From NCBI GenBank assembly GCA_023853785.1, contig JAJIRX010000204.1:1-26538 (forward strand): a stretch of DNA of 26,538 nucleotides, read 5' to 3'. Below, piece by piece: positions 9,374 to 20,479 of the stretch. The position numbers and the translations under genes were made by a program. How positions within the stretch are numbered: the stretch's first letter is position 1; the number at the start of each line of letters is the position of its first letter. This DNA is from Psilocybe azurescens. Taxonomy: Eukaryota; Basidiomycota; Agaricomycetes; Agaricales; Agrocybaceae. The notes below the pieces were generated by a model. That model saw nothing but the letters and a program-made list of their open reading frames with translations. It was not told where the DNA came from and made no database searches.

Positions 9374-10553
9374 GCTAGTCCCCTACGTTATATTGTACAT
9401 AAAAGCTGTATAAAATCTGTACATATAGGAGTCGATAACTTGCCTTAAGCGCGTATGTCATTTGATAGCCCCTATCTAAGAAAGATTTTCAGGAGATCTG
9501 ATGGTATGATCGCAGCGTTAGCTCAGTGACAAAATAGCCTGCGCCAAGCAAGGCGCCTGTGTAACTTTGCGAGGGTCCACCGCGATAGTTACCTATTCAG
9601 TGCGAAAGCTTTTCTTGACGTGAGTATCTCATCAGAACAGGTTCGTATCCTTTCCAAGCTTAGATACGTAGCGAACATCATGCCAGAGATGTATTTACCC
9701 GATACTCTTCAATATAAGCGGTTGGGCATAGCTAGTCTCTCCTAGACATACTTCGATATATGTGATGGTACCCTACGGATCTTATGGTCATTGGAATGTC
9801 ACTACGAGTTAGTTCTAACTCAATTCTAACTCATTAGATGTCTGTACGGCGACAACCAAGCGGCGACCATTCAGACTTCAAGATGGAGACCCATCGCAAG
9901 TATACATTGTACAAGTATAGATTCGTCGGTCACGATATTCGAATTTAAGAGTACCGATTACTTAGAATCATTAGTTACAATGTCAGGACTTAATTGGACA
10001 ACAATTGGACTCGATAGGAGTACTTGAGGAGTACTAAGTCGCGGGTACTTAGTGTTAGGATCAATGGCTGAAGCCAAACAAATACGGCAGAGACAGTCGT
10101 GGACGACTGGACTGTCAGTTTGTCACTCTTGCGTGCATCATCTAAAGATATATTTCTCAAATATTTCTCTTGTTTCTTGTTTCCTGTTCTCGATGCAAAA
10201 CTAAGAGGCGAAGAGATAATCCCACTTCTTGAGGGTTCAGCTGTTCGACTCAAGTACCCATACTTTATTGCTTTGGAGACTCATTAGAGTAGTTGGAGAC
10301 CTCTGACCGGTGAGTAATGCCAGTAAACAATGTCGTTACCACAACAGCATTCATCGACATGTATTCGTCATACAGAACCCAAATCTTCTCTTCTCTATAC
10401 GGATTCCAGGGTGTATTAAAGCCACGCTTGTGGGAGAATCCAAACCGCTGTCTATCGCACCCGACTGCCCGATCTGGGGCGTTCCGAAGAACGCGACGTG
10501 GAGATAAATCCATTGACCTGGTTTGCACATCCTACCACCATCGTTAATCTGAA
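9374..10553. other. Intergenic region with clustered inverted repeats
   Basis: About 1.2 kb with the GH6 3' UTR at the left and the Rgp1 promoter at the right. No gene is seen. Several short perfect inverted repeats lie at 9806-9821, 10034-10052 and 10092-10116. Confidence 0.5.
10018..10256. repeat. Inverted-repeat-rich segment, possible MITE-like relic
   Basis: The left end has GAGTACTTGAG (near 10018) and the right end carries GGGTACTTGAG on the opposite strand (near 10245-10256), an imperfect terminal inverted repeat. Between them are AGGAGTACT in direct repeat (10016-10024, 10027-10035), CTAAGT/ACTTAG arms, and a 7-bp-arm palindrome CAGTCGT-GG-ACGACTG (10094-10109). No target-site duplication was established. 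Confidence 0.25.
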
Positions 10554-13500
10554 ATGCCTGGAATAACGAGCACGAATGATGCCGACTCTCCAGTTCGTAT
10601 CGTCGTAACCCCTCGCAGTCTTCCCTACTTCGCCGGGGAATCCTTTTCCGTAACCATCACATTCACCAATACGCGATCAGCAGAGGCAGGACCATCGAGA
10701 CCCAGCCCACATTCTCACAAACGCGGCGCTCACTCGATCAGCTCAGCGCCCCTAGCTCGACCACCGACATCTCCTGGGACGCCGCGTAGCGCAGCCATAC
10801 AGACCCCAGCTCGAACCAAAGTCGTCGAAGAATCGCCCCGCAGGAAAGGTTTTATCGGGAAGACCAAACCACCATCAAGTTCCGAGAAGCTACCTGATTT
10901 GATTGAGCAGAGAAGGAAAAAGCAGCTGGTGCCTAAAGCTCTTTCTGTTTCGGTCACTCCGTTCGAGTTGGAAGGTCAATTTGCGGAAGGGGCCACAGCT
11001 CTATCAGCTCCGTATTCACAAAGATCGTTTAATCAAAGTGGGTCGTCTCTAAATTGACATTTAACCTTTCAATTAAAGAAGATGTAGCCCCAACAACCCC
11101 TCATGTTTCTTCTCCCCTTGCGCGCACAGATTCTCTCCCGTTGGCCTCCAACCACCCCCATGCAAGGAAACAATCTATTCTCGATGGCCAGTTCTCGCTT
11201 GACGTTTTGTCTCCGACCACATCTACTCCGCCGTTACCCTACACGCCCAGCTCTTCTACGTCCACGTTCTCATTAGCTCTTGATCCCATCGCAGAGGCAA
11301 CCATGTCGCCTTATCCCTCCACCCCAGCCATTGGGTCACCCACCATTGAGCCGGTTTCATTCCCACCTCATACTCCCACCGCTAACGCACCTCCCACTAA
11401 TTCCGTGTATGCATACCCACCTCCGCGACCTGCCAACAATCGTCCGGCACCCATAGGGCTTGGACAGCCTTCGAACTCTCCGCGGGGGTATCTGCAACCA
11501 CCCCGCTCCGCTTTCGCGACTACCTTCCCACCACCCAATAATGAGCTGATCCTGTATTCGTATGCCCAACTGTCCGGAACAGTTTTGATCACCCCGGTTC
11601 CGGGTGCCCTGCCCACACCTGACCAATCAAATACCCTCAACGCGGTACGCGCTGCGCTGCTCAGCCGCTCCGTGCTAGGCGGCGGCAGCATGGACATCAC
11701 ATCCACGATGAATGCGAATTCGCCCACCTCGCCGAAACCGCGTCTCCGGCCAACCCACAGTCGCTCGTCGTCGTTCTCAGCCGGGCTTCTATCCATCCTC
11801 TCTCCGACGTCCCTGGTCTCGTCGATCGGGAGTCCGTCGACGCCTGCTTCTGCGCACTCGCGGAATGGGTCGATACGATGGCGTACGTCGTCGTCATCGA
11901 CGATTACCCCGTTAGCTACGCCGGCCTCTGCGCGATTTCCGAATAGCAACAGCAGTCCGAGTGTACTTGCGTTTGGGAACCCTCCCGGGCAGGAATTTGA
12001 TCCCGAGGAGCCGTTGCCGACCTTCGAGATCCAGCCGGCGATGTTGGCCGTGGATCTCTCGCTTGCCCCGGGAGAATCTCGCACTTGTATGTTGTCGTCT
12101 CTCTAACCTTCGTTTCCTTGCTTTTGGCGTCAAAAGTGCTTTTGTTCTGACCCTGTTTTCGGTTCTCGCGCAGATACATACACTACCAGGCTCCCGGACA
12201 ATTTACCGCCGACATTCAAAGGTAAGGCTTTGAAGTTCAATTATGAACTGGTCGTGGGTACGTGTCGGGCAGGTCCTTCAGGAGGAGGGGGCGGGGTTAG
12301 TGCAAATAGCATCAGCCGCGTGATGAAAGTTCCAGTACGGATATACAACCATGTCGCTGGTGAGTACTTTCACAGCTCTTTTTTGGGATTTCTTCTGAAC
12401 GGTAATCTGATGGTAATATAGTTGGTCGCTCGTTGAAACCGTATGACTTACTGTGGCCTGTAAGCCGGAGACAGGACGTCGGTATGCCTGGTACGGAGGC
12501 TAAAGTGATGGAGGAGGCTACCGAAACAAACACTAACCTGCTGGGCATACCTCGATTACCTTCTTGTGAGGGTTTCATTTCACGTTCTGCGTCTTTTTTG
12601 TTTGCTAATTCTTCCCCTGGTGCAGCTTCAACTACTGCTTCTTTCACGTCGACAAATACACGAGAGTCGATACAAGAATACGCGCGATCTCTTCTAGCTT
12701 CATTCCCGGATCCTGTCCCGCAGGAAGATGGCGACTCTTCACCATCTTCGGCTGACGGTCCCAGCATTGGCACCGGCGGCAATGAGGATGGTGTAGGCGA
12801 TGGACAGAACGGAAAACGGCGTAATATGCGAAGAGCAGAGGAGCTTCGGCGGACGGAAAGTGAAAGAGAGCGCGTGGAGGAAGTCAATCTCACAGGCTGT
12901 CGCGAGGCGGTGGAGATTTTGACCAGAAACCCGAAGAAAGGTAGGTATTGTGCATGCTGTATGATACATTTGATTTTGTTGTTGCTAATGTGTTTGGGTC
13001 TGTGATAGCTTCTTATGATGTGAACAAAGATGGAGTCAAAGTTGCTGTTCTTACTTTTGCGAAATCTGCGTATCGGCTTGGAGAGACTGTGATGGGAGTT
13101 GTGGAGCTGAATGAGCGGACGAGCAGGGCGCGTGTTCTGAAGGTTCGTCTTTTCAAAGTGCGGTGATGTTTCAAGCTGGGTTGCTAACGTTATTATCGTT
13201 GTGTTTAAGCTTTCAGCCATTCTAGAATCACATGAGACGTTACCCTCAACGTTATCACCGCCCTCGAGTGCGAGGCATTTACGACGCGCGCACGCCGAAT
13301 CGCATTCCTCATTCACACTGAACACTCTTCGAACCACCTTTTCACTGGATATTCCCTCGGACGCTAGCCCCGCGTTCCAGGTACGCGTCGGAACCCCCGT
13401 CAGCACCCCCTCCAGTCCGTCCTCACCAGCGCCTACCTCCCCGATTCCAGGAGGTCTAGAGTGGAAGGTCCGCCTCTGCTTGCTCGTGGGTGTCGCGTCG

Positions 13501-14001
13501 GAGACGTCGTATACCGGCGTGCATGACGCGCGCCTCAAAAGCCTCGTCAGAGACGGCCCGCGCGGGGAGTGGGGCTCGTCGTGGCGGGCGACGCCAGGCA
13601 ACGCGCCGCTGGAGAAGCCGAATTTGAAATTGGAGGCCGCGCGCGCGCAGCAGCAGCGACGGCGGGCCCAGCAGCTCTCGTCGCCGAGGGCGTGGTCCCG
13701 GTTCATAGTCTCGTCCATCCTGTATGGCGGGCAGAACGAGAACGCGGAGCGGGAGTATCATGATGGGGATGTGCTCGACACGGACGAGGATGATGCGGAT
13801 GGGGACCGGGATGCAGATGGGCAGGGATATGATGGGATTATACCCGATCTCGCGGGTGGTGTGGGTATTGGGGTGGATTATGCTGGTGGCGAAGAGGGAT
13901 GGAAAGATGTGAAGCTCGAGACGGTCGAGTGTGAGGTGCCTGTGAAGGTGTTCCCTGGGAATACAGCGTTCAAGGCACTGGATGTAGTGTTTGATGTCTG
14001 A
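10554..14001 (+). CDS. RGP1: Rgp1, subunit of the Ric1-Rgp1 Golgi GEF complex
   Basis: Rgp1 pairs with Ric1 as nucleotide-exchange factor for the Golgi Rab Ypt6/Rab6 in retrograde traffic. Six exons (10554-11037, 11079-12086, 12174-12359, 12422-12940, 13009-13142, 13210-14001) give 3123 nt, a clean frame of 1040 residues. Family marks: RIVVTPRSLPYFAGESFSVT at the N-terminus (an arrestin-like beta fold), ELILYSYAQLSGT, then RLPDNLPPTFKGKALKFNYE and LVVGTCRAG across an intron, VPVRIYNHVA, LTFAKSAYRLGETVMGVVEL and the C-terminal VECEVPVKVFPGNTAFKALD. Long Ser/Pro-rich low-complexity stretches sit between the N-terminal strand and the conserved core and again between 12500 and 12850, making it much longer than yeast Rgp1. 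Intron 1 (41 bp) is short but restores the frame. Cytosolic, Golgi-associated by family knowledge. No frame break is needed. Confidence 0.92.
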
Positions 14002-14576
14002 TATCAGATGTTGAAAATGGATGGATGGATGTTTTTAACGGGCGAGACGGACGGAATGATATACTCTGTGATGGATTGGTGGATGCATGGATCATGGATG
14101 TACGTATGTGCGGGGTGGATTCTGGTTGTTTTATTATTCCCTTTCTGCGTATGTTTTATGTTAACGTTTTTCTTTGATCATTTTCAACTAAAATCATCTT
14201 CCTACTCATTACTTATTCTTATTTTTTCCATGGTCGGCAAAATTGTAATGGAACTCAATCACACATTCTGTGCATTTTTACATTGTCATGCTATAGTTGC
14301 ATCTCCGCAACTTTCAGCTTCAGATATGATTAGAACCGCCCGACCTCTGCAGATTATGTGGAAGAGCCTATGAGAGGCGAGTCGTAACTACATTTTGACC
14401 ACTGCGAAGGAAATGATTTAATTTTTAAGTACCTAACTTTGGTAATTAGTAGTCGATTTCAGACCGTTTTAGGGAGAAAGTATACCAAATTTAGTGATGA
14501 CACTAACTTAGGGGCTACAGAGACTTTGCGGTCCTTTATTTACTTCACGAGAGAATGATCAAGGGAGAATCAACGA
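14002..14576. other. Convergent intergenic region
   Basis: The Rgp1 gene and the first carboxypeptidase gene end tail to tail here, so this 575 bp should be shared 3' UTR and terminator sequence. The start is rich in GGATG repeats (TGGATGGATGGATG near 14018). The open frame 14008-14373 has no protein-like conservation that I recognise. Confidence 0.6.
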
Positions 14577-16764
14577 CTACAATTGATCAAGTGACTGGTT
14601 CATTAACCATCTGTTAACCAGATCGAGTGTCTCCTTGGGCTTATCGTATGGAGCCTGCATATGTATGGTCAGTATGAAAATCAAGTAAAACAAAGATAAA
14701 GATACGCACCATGTGTCCAGCCCCATCAATGGAAACATAGGTCAAGCCCTTTGCGCTCCTAGTCACACCTGCCTTCTTACCTTCCACAAGCCAGTCTCTT
14801 AAAGGCAGAGAACTAAACTCATCATGTCCGCTCCATTCAAACTCCAGCGTCCATCTCTCGTTCCCTACCTGATTGCAAACCCAGTCGTTGTTTCCGACGT
14901 AGATGAGGGCCTTGATGCCGCGATCCAGCAAGGCAGAGACGTAGTGATAGGTAAGTGGAAACTCATCCAATGCCTCAGCAAATCTCAGCAACATCTCTAC
15001 TGAGCAGGAGGAGAAATTGGATGTTATGGAGGGGTCGACACCCAGCATCAATCGGACAGCGGGACGGTCGAGGTATGAAGTGATGTGTCTGCCAGTATTT
15101 AAATTGAGTATTAGAAGTAAGTCGGTATTTGATGCACATACTTGGTCACTGGATAACAAAGCGTGTCGCCATACTCACCTTCACAGTCCCGACTGACATC
15201 ATAAGGATTTTTGTCTGAAATTATAATCAATAAAAGAAGCAAACCAGGCATTCAATAAGACGTACTGGAGGTGTAGAATGGTTCTTCTAGTTCTTGAGAG
15301 CAGAATTTTACGGCCGCTCTACATGATATAGGATCTAACTGATCGAGGCATGATGCTTTCATCCACTTCTTGCACCTTGGTACCTGAAGGCTACGCATCA
15401 GAGACTATAGCATCAGAATGGTCGGGGCAAACCATTTGTTTCATGCGGGTGCAAGTTCTAAAACGCATGTTATACAGGAAGTAACAAAGATTTCATAAGG
15501 GAGACTCACGCAATGTTCAGGAGTGGTCCTGCGACGGACGCAGGAGTGCATGCCATGTCGTAATAAGACAGCATCATTGAGTAGAAATCGGTGCGACCAT
15601 TTCCTGCAAAAGAATTAGTATTGCATCTTCTCACCCGTTTTACGAGGCATACCAATCATGATAGATGTCAGATTGATCGGAGTCATTCCAATCTGTTCGA
15701 GCTTCTTGTTTTGGTCATAGACTTCGGCTGCGAAGACAGGAATAAAGCGACCCTAAGGAGTGCATTAACTTTCGAGCCATGGATGTACTTGACACTACCG
15801 ACTCCAAAGGATTCCCCGGCCATATGAAATGCCCTGCCTTTGAATTTACTGAAATTACTAAAGAATATGGCGACGAAGGCGGCAATATCCTTAGCTGCCT
15901 CTTTTGTAGAGCTCTACGTTAAAAAATTATGTTAAAGACAGTGCTATAGAGAAAAGTAGTCGCAGTTTGACGTATGTGTGCGTACCACAGATTCACCATG
16001 GCCGGCGTAAGAAAACCCAGTACCGATAGGTTGATCGACGAAGAAGATATTTGCGTTCGAATTCCAGGACTCTGGATGAAATTTGGTTCCATTGCCATCA
16101 GTTATTCTGCAAGGACCTGCCATACAAGATTAGCTAGTAGACTCAGAACAGAAGTAACCATACACACCGAGTTCCATGAAAAGACCCATTGATGAGGAAC
16201 AGCCAGGCCCTAAGCATTCGGTAGGCCATTAATTTACAAAATTTACAAAGCTATGCCATTAGGAATGAGACAAGAACCTCCATTAGTCCAGAATATTACA
16301 TCGTCTTTGTCTGGGTCATTCCTGCTCTCGAAGAAGTAGAAAAACAGATGACGTGCTTCGATGTCAATGTATCCAGTGTATGATCTACCGCGACGGTCAA
16401 TGTCACAGGCATTTTATTGGAATAGAGAAGTCATTTACCTCACTGTCTCGTCGCAGAATGTCGACTTCTTGACACGGACGCCATAGCGAGGGAATTCAGG
16501 ATGACTGAGCTTCGTAAACTCGGTCTCAGACAAAATCGAGAGATCCTCGACTGGTGTGAAAAGACCGTCGTTGTACAACTCATAACCTCCTGCATTAGGG
16601 GATGGGAAATGGTTTAACCTTGAATCGATATTTAGATGTCCTATTTGCGCCCTCGAATCACCTTTCGACAGTACACGTTGATAATCTTGCTGCGCGAATG
16701 TAATCGTGCCCCAATAAATCAGTCCAGCTAGGATAGTGTTGGACCAAAACATGATGACCGTCAC
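14577..16764 (-). CDS. Serine carboxypeptidase, family S10 (copy 1)
   Basis: Secreted or vacuolar exopeptidase that removes C-terminal residues from peptides (S10, alpha/beta hydrolase fold). Twelve exons sum to 1584 nt, 527 residues, in frame throughout. A signal peptide follows the start (hydrophobic FWSNTILAGLIYWGTITFA). Motifs in order: SYTGYIDIEARHLFFYFFES; NGGPGCSSSMG, the oxyanion-hole and substrate-binding loop, split by an intron after NGG; NIFFVDQPIGTGFSYA; FHMAGESFGGRFIP with the nucleophile Ser; YVGNNDWVCN with the catalytic Asp; and DGAGHM with the catalytic His. Tyr of the usual GESY motif is Phe here. Cys pairs such as RTC/ATC...PRCKKW...SC are kept. The start at 16764 is favoured, though an internal Met four codons on would also give a signal peptide. 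It is in tandem with copy 2, about 760 bp upstream on the same strand. Confidence 0.93.
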
Positions 16765-16802
16765 TAAGAGCTATTGAGGTTTGCAGCTGGTGGGAAAGCA
16801 TG

Positions 16803-16810
16803 TTTAAATA
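16803..16810 (-). promoter_or_regulatory. TATA box of carboxypeptidase copy 1
   Basis: TATTTAAA on the minus strand lies about 40 bp before the start codon. The surrounding TTTATTTAAAC also occurs at the same place before copy 2. Confidence 0.6.
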
Positions 16811-16902
16811 AAATCAAGAGACAAGAATCTCGACGGGCGCGCCGCTCTCGGACCATTCGGTAGAAATATGTTCAAAATAAAACAAGATAAGCCAACACAC
16901 TG

Positions 16903-16930
16903 TTGGTTGGTTGGTTGGTTGGTTGGTTGG
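16903..16930. repeat. (TTGG)7 microsatellite
   Basis: Seven perfect tandem TTGG units. It lies in the spacer between the two carboxypeptidase genes and is not a telomere motif. Confidence 0.9.
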
Positions 16931-16950
16931 TATAGTGAGATTACCGTACA

Positions 16951-17091
16951 TCCCTTAAGAGTAGACTCGTGAAAGTCAGGAAAACCTGGAACTCCCACTT
17001 TTCCACGAAACCCCTGTATTACTTCCGGTTGCTCCACAACAAATGTCTCTGCATCCACAGTCGTCTCACCGATAAGCTTAATAGGCGTTAT
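16951..17091 (-). other. Coding-like fragment between the carboxypeptidase genes
   Basis: A minus-strand frame follows a TGA at about 17092 and reads ITPIKLIGETTVDAETFVVE, then QPEVIQGFRGKVGVPGFPDF, ending near LKG before running into the TTGG microsatellite. It looks like real protein sequence but has no obvious start, and I recognise no family. It may be an exon or a relic of a gene lost during the local duplication. Confidence 0.3.
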
Positions 17092-17102
17092 TCAGGTTTT
17101 TG

Positions 17103-17168
17103 AATTTCATCACCAAGTTCAAACCAAGTCTGTACAAATTCATCGCCAAGTCCAAACAAAGTTCATAC
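17103..17168. repeat. Imperfect 33-bp tandem duplication
   Basis: Two adjacent 33-bp units (17103-17135 and 17136-17168) agree at 26 of 33 positions, with the core CATC-CCAAGT-CAAAC-AAGT shared. It separates two coding-like fragments. Confidence 0.8.
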
Positions 17169-17180
17169 AACTATATTACA

Positions 17181-17477
17181 CTAGCTATAGTACAAAGGTG
17201 TTTCCTCGAATATTCGCAACACACGACACACAAATCTTGCAAATTCTGGGACCAGAGCATCATGCTTTAGAAACATACGCACACTGTCATAGGCATCTTC
17301 ATAAATCTCCTCCCAATTTTCATAAGGTACCAGAAATTTTGCATTGATCTTCAAGATCCTCCTACGCAGCCTAAGCTCCAAAGGACACGCCTGACGGTGT
17401 TAGTACACAAATTCAGAGGCTACTTGCATTGACACTCAACGTTCAAGAGCAACAACTTACATCAGTCAAATTCGAGC
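17181..17477 (-). other. Coding-like fragment with one intron, unknown
   Basis: A minus-strand frame ends at TAG (17181-17183). The main exon (17181-17390) encodes about 69 residues with a basic start (ELRLRRRILKINAKFLV) and an acidic aromatic middle (NWEEIYEDAYDSVRMFLKHD), then ends TPLYYS. A good intron (17391-17460, gtaagt...cag) joins it to a 17-nt exon (17461-17477, preceded by ATTCAG) encoding SNLTD. No start codon is evident, since the 3' end of carboxypeptidase copy 2 lies only 50 bp upstream. It may be an orphan 3' gene fragment or an alternative extension. No family recognised. Confidence 0.35.
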
Positions 17478-17526
17478 CTGAATGAGAGCGATAAATCAGT
17501 GCTCATTTACTATTTCAAGTTCACGA

Positions 17527-19735
17527 CTATAGATCCTGGTTATTCAACCATCGACTGACGAGCTCCAATGCTTCCTTAGGTTTATCGTAAGGCACCTTTT
17601 CAAAACCAAATGTGCGTTAGATATGACATCCGGCCTAGTATGTGATGAAGTACAAACCATGTGCCCTGCCCCATCAACGCTAGCGTACGTCAAACCTTTC
17701 GCCTTTCGTGTGAAGCCAGCCTTCTGACCGTCCACACTCCATTCCCTTAACGGCTGAGACGCGAACTCTACATGCCCACTCCATTCAAATTGTGTGGTCC
17801 ATGCCTCATTCCCCAAATGATTACAAATCCAATCGTTTCGTCCGACATATATGAGGACTCTCACCCCACGATCTAGCAATGCCGCAACGTGATTATAGGT
17901 TGGATGGGATCCGTCGAGGTTCATGACAAAATCATTGTTGACCTTCAAGGATATTAGAGTGATATTGGGTGTTCCCGGATCGATGCCGAGGGTTGACCGA
18001 ATTTCAGGGAGATTGAGATAATTTTGAATGTGCCTTAGAATACAAAGTCGTCAGAATAAGGAACGGGATGACTTGATGGTTTATACCGATTAAGAAAGTA
18101 GCAGGCGGTATCTGATGGTGTGCCTTCGCATTTCCGAGTAACATCGTAAGGATTGATACCTACATTTATGAATTAAAGCTTGAAAACTTTAGCAATGAGG
18201 ACGTACCAGTGGCCTCGAAAGGCTCATATAGTTGATCCTCGCAAAATGAGATAGCAGCGCTGCATTCGATGTTGTCAAAATGATCCATGCAGGATTCTTT
18301 CGTCCACTTCTTGCATCTAGGTAGCTTCAAGGTGGTAAGCCCTATGTCAGGGTAGCCAGGTCATATCATAAAGTAACGGACAGACAGCTTGCTTCATGCG
18401 AATGCAGGTTCTATGCGACGGTCAATTGAATATCTTAATTTGACACAAAGGTGTAGAAATAGTACCGACCTGATGTCGAGAAGAGGAGCTTCAGATGCAG
18501 CAGTACACGCTTTATCATAATACGACGGCACCATAGTATAGATATCAGTATCTCCGTTTCCTACATTGCACGAAAACGAAGTGTTAGTCAAACTCCAAAG
18601 TAAGTTGAAATGAGCCTCACCAATCATAATGGACGTCAGATTAATGGGTGCTAGTCCCGCCTTTGCCAATTTCTTGTTTTGATCATATATCTCGGAAGCG
18701 AAAACAGGGATGTACCGTCCCTGTGTGGATGTTATGTCAGATAAGGCATAATTCTGAATTGTTAAATTGAATGACTGACTCCATAGGACTCGCTGGCCAT
18801 GTGAAAAGCTCTCCCTTTGAGCTTACTGAAGTGCTCGAAGAATATAGCAACAAATGCAGCAATATCTTTTGACGCTTCTTCGGTTGTGGTCTGTAATGAA
18901 CACAGTGAGAAACATTATCACAGCCCGGAGGAGTATAATGAAGCGGATGTTGGCAAACATACCACACTTTCACCGTAGTCAGCGTATGAGTATCCGACAC
19001 CCACAGGTTGATCAACAAAGAAAATGTTGGCATTCGAGTTCCAGGATTCGTCATGAAATTTGGCGCTTGTGGAGTTTACCACCCTGCAAGGACCTTGTTC
19101 ATTATAATTAGAAGACCAGATTCTTATGCTCGGCAAGACTTTTATGAATCCTACCGAGTTCCATAAAAAGTCCCATTGCTGAGGATCCACCGGGACCTGA
19201 GAGGAGCATATAATCGTTAATTTCGTCAATTCTCTTCGACGTCAGCCATATGCGAATGAAGGGGACGGACCTCCATTGACCCAGAAGATGACATCGTCTT
19301 TGTCAGGATTACCTCTGCTTTCGAAAAAGTAGAAGAACAGATGTCTGGCATTAATGTCTATATATCCAGTGTAAGAACTACGGATACGATTAGTGCCTCA
19401 AGCTCGGACTAAACCAAGAGCTGGACTTACTTGACTGTTCCATCGCAGAATGTCGATTTCTTTACGCGAACACGGTGATGCGGGAACTCCGGATGACCAA
19501 TCGCACTGAACTCAGTGTCAGACAACGTTGAGAAATCTCCAGTCGGCGTGAAAAGACCCTCGTCATAAGGCTGATAACCCTCTGAAGTAAAATTGTTACA
19601 GCCTTTGGATTAGTTAAATAGAAAATTTGAGAACACACTTGGTAGTACAGTCTGAGAAATTTGCGGTGCCACCCTGCAGGAAGCGACTGTGCTCCAATAA
19701 AAGAGACTAGCAACGAAAAGCCTGAACCAGATCAT
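17527..19735 (-). CDS. Serine carboxypeptidase, family S10 (copy 2)
   Basis: Tandem paralogue of the downstream S10 gene. Thirteen exons sum to 1491 nt, 496 residues, in frame throughout. It has a signal peptide (MIWFRLFVASLFYWSTVASC) and a shorter N-terminal pro-region, interrupted by an intron absent from copy 1. Motifs: SYTGYIDI; NGGPGGSSAMG, where copy 1 and most S10 enzymes have Cys before Ser-Ser; NIFFVDQPVGVGYSYA; FHMASESYGGRYIP with the nucleophile Ser, where the usual Gly before Glu-Ser is Ser; YVGRNDWICN with the catalytic Asp; and DGAGHM with the catalytic His. All three triad residues are present, so activity is likely but specificity may differ. Internal exon lengths match copy 1 almost one for one, showing recent common origin. 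The C-terminus ends RWLNNQDL. Confidence 0.93.
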
Positions 19736-19776
19736 GGTAGTCGCAAATCAAACTATTGCCCATTAAGATAAGACGG

Positions 19777-19784
19777 TTTAAATA
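19777..19784 (-). promoter_or_regulatory. TATA box of carboxypeptidase copy 2
   Basis: TATTTAAA on the minus strand lies about 42 bp before the start codon, the same element and nearly the same spacing as in copy 1. Confidence 0.6.
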
Positions 19785-20479
19785 AACGTCGGAAAACAGA
19801 CTCATGAGCACATGCTGCTGATTACACGGACCAATATTCGTTGTGCCAAAGGAGTTGCTCAACTCTGCTGCGTAAGGATGATGGTGTGATAATTTCGCTT
19901 GCCTTGATCAATGCTGTTGTATAGAACACCTCATAGAATTGCGGCGCAGCCTGTTCGGAGAAAGCCGTTTATCGCAGGATAAGCAGTTAAATCGGAGCTT
20001 GAAATATCGGGAATTGCCCCCTCCCATGAGCGCGACTTAAGCGCGAATTAGTAGCTGCCAAATTATGTAGCCGAAAGATAGAGATTTCCCGATCCAAGTG
20101 CACTCTTCTGGATAGATTTTATACTTCGCTATGTGCTAGTTAGGGTACTCTGTCTGAACTACGAAGCTATGTGGTGAGCATGGGCAATTCAGATGATACG
20201 GGCACAAATCGAATACAAGTAATAGTATACTACACGACCATGGGAAGTCAAAATTCTGCATACTATGGATATCCAGATTATTTGAGACTATAAAAGCATA
20301 GCTCATGAGAAAACAGCTTCTTCGTAACCAATCTACATCCCATATCCCTTCTCAATCTTGACCTCCTTTACAAACCCATTCCTTCTCCCCACAATCGTTC
20401 CAGTCAAATAGGGAGAGTCAATGGTAGCAGTATTTGTTGGATGTAAGGGCCAGGATCCCAACGCGGTGCTTGGATATCT
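19785..20479. other. Intergenic region upstream of carboxypeptidase copy 2
   Basis: About 700 bp that should hold the upstream regulatory region of copy 2. A GCGC-ACTTAAG-GCGC-like short palindrome lies near 20031-20046. I see no gene. Confidence 0.5.

Noticed and set aside
9511..9590. TTAGCTCAGTGAC, resembling a tRNA A box
   Set aside because: No matching B box (GGTTCGANTCC) or acceptor stem at the right distance, so not called as a tRNA.
12312..13718. Long minus-strand open frame of 468 codons
   Set aside because: It lies antisense to exons 3-6 of Rgp1 and reads straight through its introns. The composition (Arg/Ser/Cys-rich) is what the opposite strand of this GC-rich coding sequence gives.
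16903..16930. TTGG repeats as a possible telomere-like tract
   Set aside because: The unit is not the fungal TTAGGG type, there are only seven units, and the site is inside a gene cluster.
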